A stretch of 64,000 bases of DNA from Lutibacter maritimus (lineage in GTDB: Bacteria > Bacteroidota > Bacteroidia > Flavobacteriales > Flavobacteriaceae). Location: the NCBI RefSeq assembly GCF_900116115.1, contig NZ_FOZP01000008.1:7501-71500 (forward strand). The letters are read 5' to 3'. Position numbers and translations under genes: made by a program. The notes under the pieces were generated by a model. The model worked only from the letters and a program-made list of their open reading frames with translations. It made no database searches and had not been told where the DNA came from. Shown piece after piece: positions 61,689 through 64,000 of this stretch (position 1 is the stretch's first letter; every line of letters begins with the position of its first letter).

Positions 61689-61762
61689 GCCGATGTAGCT
61701 CAGCTGGCTAGAGCAGCTGATTTGTAATCAGCAGGTCGTGGGTTCGAGTCCCTCTATCGGCT
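61689..61762 (+). tRNA. tRNA-Thr (anticodon TGT)
   Basis: 74 bases, 7-bp acceptor stem, anticodon loop TTTGTAA between GCTGA and TCAGC, and TTCGAGTC T-loop. CCA is not encoded. First of four tRNAs before tuf. Confidence 0.96.
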
Positions 61763-61779
61763 CAGATCTTTGAAAGAAT

Positions 61780-61860
<81 letters not shown>

Positions 61861-61908
61861 CAAATAGTTTTTAGGAATAAAAATTATTGAGGAATTGAAA
61901 AAAATATT

Positions 61909-61981
61909 GCGGGAGTAGCTCAGTTGGTAGAGCTTCAGCCTTCCAAGCTGACTGTCGCCGGTTCGAGCCCGGTCTCCCGCT
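61909..61981 (+). tRNA. tRNA-Gly (anticodon TCC)
   Basis: 73 bases; acceptor GCGGGAG with CTCCCGC; anticodon loop CTTCCAA between TCAGC and GCTGA. Confidence 0.96.
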
Positions 61982-61991
61982 CTTTTTTTTG

Positions 61992-62063
61992 GCCGGTGTA
62001 GCTCAGGGGTAGAGCGTTTCCTTGGTAAGGAAGAGGTCACGGGTTCAATTCCCGTCATTGGCT
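61992..62063 (+). tRNA. tRNA-Thr (anticodon GGT)
   Basis: 72 bases; acceptor GCCGGTG with CATTGGC (G-T pairs); anticodon loop TTGGTAA. Together with the TGT isoacceptor it covers most threonine codons. Confidence 0.95.
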
Positions 62064-62120
62064 CAAAAGTAGAATTGAATTTAACACTATATATAACTAA
62101 GATTTAAAAATTAAATAATC

Positions 62121-63308
62121 ATGGCAAAAGCAACCTTTGATCGTTCAAAACCACATTTAAACATTGGTACTATTGGACACGTTGACCACGGTAAAACAAC
62201 TTTAACAGCAGCAATTACTGTTGTATTAGCAGAAAAAGGTCTTTCTGAAATTAAAAACTTTGATCAAATTGATAACGCTCCTGAGGAGAAAGAAAGAGGT
62301 ATTACAATTAATACTGCTCACGTAGAATACCAAACAGCAAATCGTCACTACGCTCACGTTGACTGTCCAGGTCACGCGGATTACGTAAAGAACATGGTAA
62401 CTGGTGCTGCGCAAATGGATGGTGCAATTATCGTTGTTGCAGCAACTGATGGACCAATGCCTCAAACAAGAGAGCATATCTTATTAGGTCGTCAGGTGGG
62501 TATTCCTAGATTAGTTGTATTCATGAATAAAGTGGATATGGTTGATGACGAAGAGTTATTAGAATTAGTAGAAATGGAAATCAGAGATTTATTATCATTC
62601 TATGAGTATGATGGTGATAATACTCCAGTAATTCTAGGGTCTGCTTTAGGAGGTTTAAATAAAGAGCCAAAGTGGATGGAGAAAATTATGGAATTAATGG
62701 ATGCTGTTGATACTTGGATTGAGTTACCTCAACGTGATGTTGATAAACCATTCTTAATGCCAGTTGAAGATGTATTCTCTATTACAGGTCGTGGTACTGT
62801 TGCAACAGGTCGTATTGAGACTGGTGTAGCTAATACTGGAGATGTAGTTGATATTATTGGTATGGGTGCTGAAAAATTAGGATCTACAATTACAGGAGTA
62901 GAAATGTTCCGTAAAATATTAGATAGAGGAGAAGCTGGAGATAACGTTGGTCTTTTATTAAGAGGTATCGCTAAAGAAGATATTAAGAGAGGTATGGTAA
63001 TCTGTAAAAAAGGTTCAGTAACTCCACACGCTAAATTTAAAGCTGAGGTTTATATCCTTAAAAAAGAAGAAGGTGGACGTCACACTCCATTCCACAACAA
63101 CTACCGTCCACAGTTCTACGTACGTACAACTGACGTAACAGGTACTATTAATTTACCTGAAGGAGTTGAAATGGTAATGCCAGGTGATAACTTAACAATT
63201 ACTGTTGATTTACATCAAGCAATTGCTTTAAACGTAGGTTTACGTTTTGCAATTCGTGAAGGTGGTAGAACAGTAGGTGCTGGTCAGGTAACAGAAATGT
63301 TAGACTAA
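62121..63308 (+). CDS. tuf: Elongation factor Tu
   Basis: 395 residues; delivers aminoacyl-tRNA to the ribosome. Seen: G1 [39 protein letters not shown], and GSALGG, then beta-barrel domains ending [10 protein letters not shown]. Codons are richer in GC-ending and major codons than neighbouring genes, as expected of a highly expressed gene. No own TAnnTTTG is seen; it follows the tRNAs in the same transcript. Confidence 0.99.
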   Translation: MAKATFDRSKPHLNIGTIGHVDHGKTTLTAAITVVLAEKGLSEIKNFDQIDNAPEEKERGITINTAHVEYQTANRHYAHVDCPGHADYVKNMVTGAAQMDGAIIVVAATDGPMPQTREHILLGRQVGIPRLVVFMNKVDMVDDEELLELVEMEIRDLLSFYEYDGDNTPVILGSALGGLNKEPKWMEKIMELMDAVDTWIELPQRDVDKPFLMPVEDVFSITGRGTVATGRIETGVANTGDVVDIIGMGAEKLGSTITGVEMFRKILDRGEAGDNVGLLLRGIAKEDIKRGMVICKKGSVTPHAKFKAEVYILKKEEGGRHTPFHNNYRPQFYVRTTDVTGTINLPEGVEMVMPGDNLTITVDLHQAIALNVGLRFAIREGGRTVGAGQVTEMLD

Positions 63309-63343
63309 TTTTTACACCTAAAATAAATTATATACAATATATA

Positions 63344-63369
63344 GGTGCTTCTTTATAGAGGAGCACCTT
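63344..63369 (+). terminator. Hairpin between tuf and tRNA-Trp
   Basis: A 7-bp stem AGGTGCT/AGCACCT (63344-63350 with 63363-63369) with a 12-base loop. There is no T-run, so it may be a partial terminator or a processing site rather than an operon end. Confidence 0.5.
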
Positions 63370-63375
63370 ATGTTT

Positions 63376-63448
63376 ACGGGTGTAGCTCAGTTGGTAGAGC
63401 ACTGGTCTCCAAAACCAGGTGTCGGGAGTTCGAGTCTCTCCACCCGTG
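63376..63448 (+). tRNA. tRNA-Trp (anticodon CCA)
   Basis: 73 bases; acceptor ACGGGTG with CACCCGT; anticodon loop CTCCAAA between CTGGT and ACCAG. Located between tuf and secE, a common bacterial order. Confidence 0.96.
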
Positions 63449-63462
63449 CAAAATTTGAAAAA

Positions 63463-63651
63463 ATGAATTTAGTTAACTATATAAAAGACTCATTTGAAGA
63501 GTTGCGCAATAAAGTATCTTGGATTTCTTGGGAAGAAGCTCAAAAATCAACAGTAGTTGTTGCAGTATTTACTGTTTTATTTGCATTAGCAGTATTTCTA
63601 GTGGATAAAGTTTTTCAAGCAGGTTTGACTGAATATTTTAAATTATTTTAA
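63463..63651 (+). CDS. secE: Preprotein translocase subunit SecE
   Basis: 62 residues from ATG 63463, 14 bases after tRNA-Trp; a longer frame reads through the tRNA gene and is rejected. Seen: an amphipathic N-terminal part with NKVSWISWEEAQKSTVVV and one membrane helix (about 34-52). Single-span type. Partner of SecY in protein export. Confidence 0.93.
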   Translation: MNLVNYIKDSFEELRNKVSWISWEEAQKSTVVVAVFTVLFALAVFLVDKVFQAGLTEYFKLF

Positions 63652-63666
63652 TTATAGAAGTTTCTT

Positions 63667-64000
63667 ATGACTGATTCTGTGAAAAAATGGTACGTAGTTA
63701 GGGCTATAGGTGGGCAAGAAAATAAAGTGAAAACTTATATTGAGAATGAAATTGCCCGTTTAGGTATGACAGACTATGTAGACAGAGTAATAGTTCCTAC
63801 AGAAAAAGTTATTCAAGTTCGTAATGGGAAAAAAATAAACAAAGAACGTGTATATTTCCCTGGTTATGTAATGATTGAGGCAAACTTAAGTGGAGAATTA
63901 CCACATATAATTAAATCAATTACAGGTGTAATTGGATTTTTAGGTGAAGTAAAAGGAGGAGATCCTGTGCCAATGAGAAAATCTGAAATAAACCGTATGT
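63667..64000 (+). CDS. nusG: Transcription termination/antitermination factor NusG (partial, runs off the window)
   Basis: At least 111 residues of the N-terminal NGN domain are in view: KKWYVVRAIGGQENKVKTY, a VPTEKVIQVRNGKK strand, VYFPGYVMIEANL, and VIGFLGEVKGGDPVPM. The end is cut at the window border, so the KOW domain is not seen. 15 bases after secE, in the normal secE-nusG order. NusG binds RNA polymerase and links it to the ribosome or Rho. Confidence 0.95.
   Translation, partial: MTDSVKKWYVVRAIGGQENKVKTYIENEIARLGMTDYVDRVIVPTEKVIQVRNGKKINKERVYFPGYVMIEANLSGELPHIIKSITGVIGFLGEVKGGDPVPMRKSEINRM

Noticed and set aside
63370-63462. N-terminal extension of SecE (GVAQLVEHWSPKPG...)
   Set aside because: It is the translated tRNA-Trp gene; SecE starts at 63463.

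Overview
This is a chromosomal stretch of a low-GC Bacteroidota, very probably a member of the Flavobacteriaceae. The evidence is AT-rich codon use, the near absence of Shine-Dalgarno sequences, many promoters with the Bacteroidota -7 box TAnnTTTG, a fused branched-chain 2-oxoacid dehydrogenase E1, the Flavobacteria-style arginine decarboxylase / agmatinase-like / deoxyhypusine-synthase-like cluster, and the order tRNA(Thr-Tyr-Gly-Thr)-tuf-tRNA(Trp)-secE-nusG at the right end. Genes are densely packed. I see no prophage, insertion sequence, rRNA operon or CRISPR array.

Layout. 1-5.7 kb: an orphan umuD, an acyl-CoA dehydrogenase, anmK, a Glu/Leu/Phe/Val dehydrogenase and nhaD. 5.8-8.9 kb: an exbB-exbD-tonB-like energy module with folC. 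8.9-14.3 kb (minus): rsfS-ftsH-LUD-cdsA-psd-ACBP-yceI, an envelope/phospholipid and proteolysis operon. 14.4-18.5 kb: birA, a SRPBCC protein, pyrE head-to-head with a Nudix gene, and a SulP transporter. 18.5-22.5 kb (minus): a molybdenum hydroxylase (small 2Fe-2S subunit plus Tat-lipoprotein large subunit) with XdhC and a MobA/MocA-like cofactor enzyme. 22.6-31.6 kb: rluE-like, topB, coaD-ddl, PASTA-rluD-CAT-yaaA.

31.7-35.6 kb is the polyamine locus: a long leader, then overlapping speA, a full-length agmatinase homologue whose metal site is largely replaced, a deoxyhypusine-synthase-like gene and a small acidic protein gene. 35.6-42.9 kb holds a DUF2853 gene, sdaA, dnaK, a nitronate-monooxygenase-like gene, ndh and a TIGR01777 epimerase. 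43-48.4 kb (minus) puts a ferredoxin-linked 2-oxoacid oxidoreductase (Vor type, four subunits) beside the NAD-linked branched-chain E1. 48.5-55 kb (minus) is uvrA-LOG-M1-like; the last protein has lost its zinc motif and carries a C-terminal barrel. 55-60 kb: PspC, a K+ channel, an AGCS symporter, a HhH protein and a second acyl-CoA dehydrogenase. 60-64 kb: rpsU (with a full Shine-Dalgarno), xerC, hpf, tRNAs, tuf, secE and the start of nusG.

Themes: amino-acid catabolism (dehydrogenase, SdaA, Vor, E1, two acyl-CoA dehydrogenases) feeds ferredoxin or NADH, with Ndh, NhaD and AGCS on the ion side. The most notable signals are the pseudo-agmatinase in an otherwise intact polyamine operon, the zinc-less M1-like barrel protein, the rpsU-specific Shine-Dalgarno, and terminators that merge with the next gene's promoter or start.
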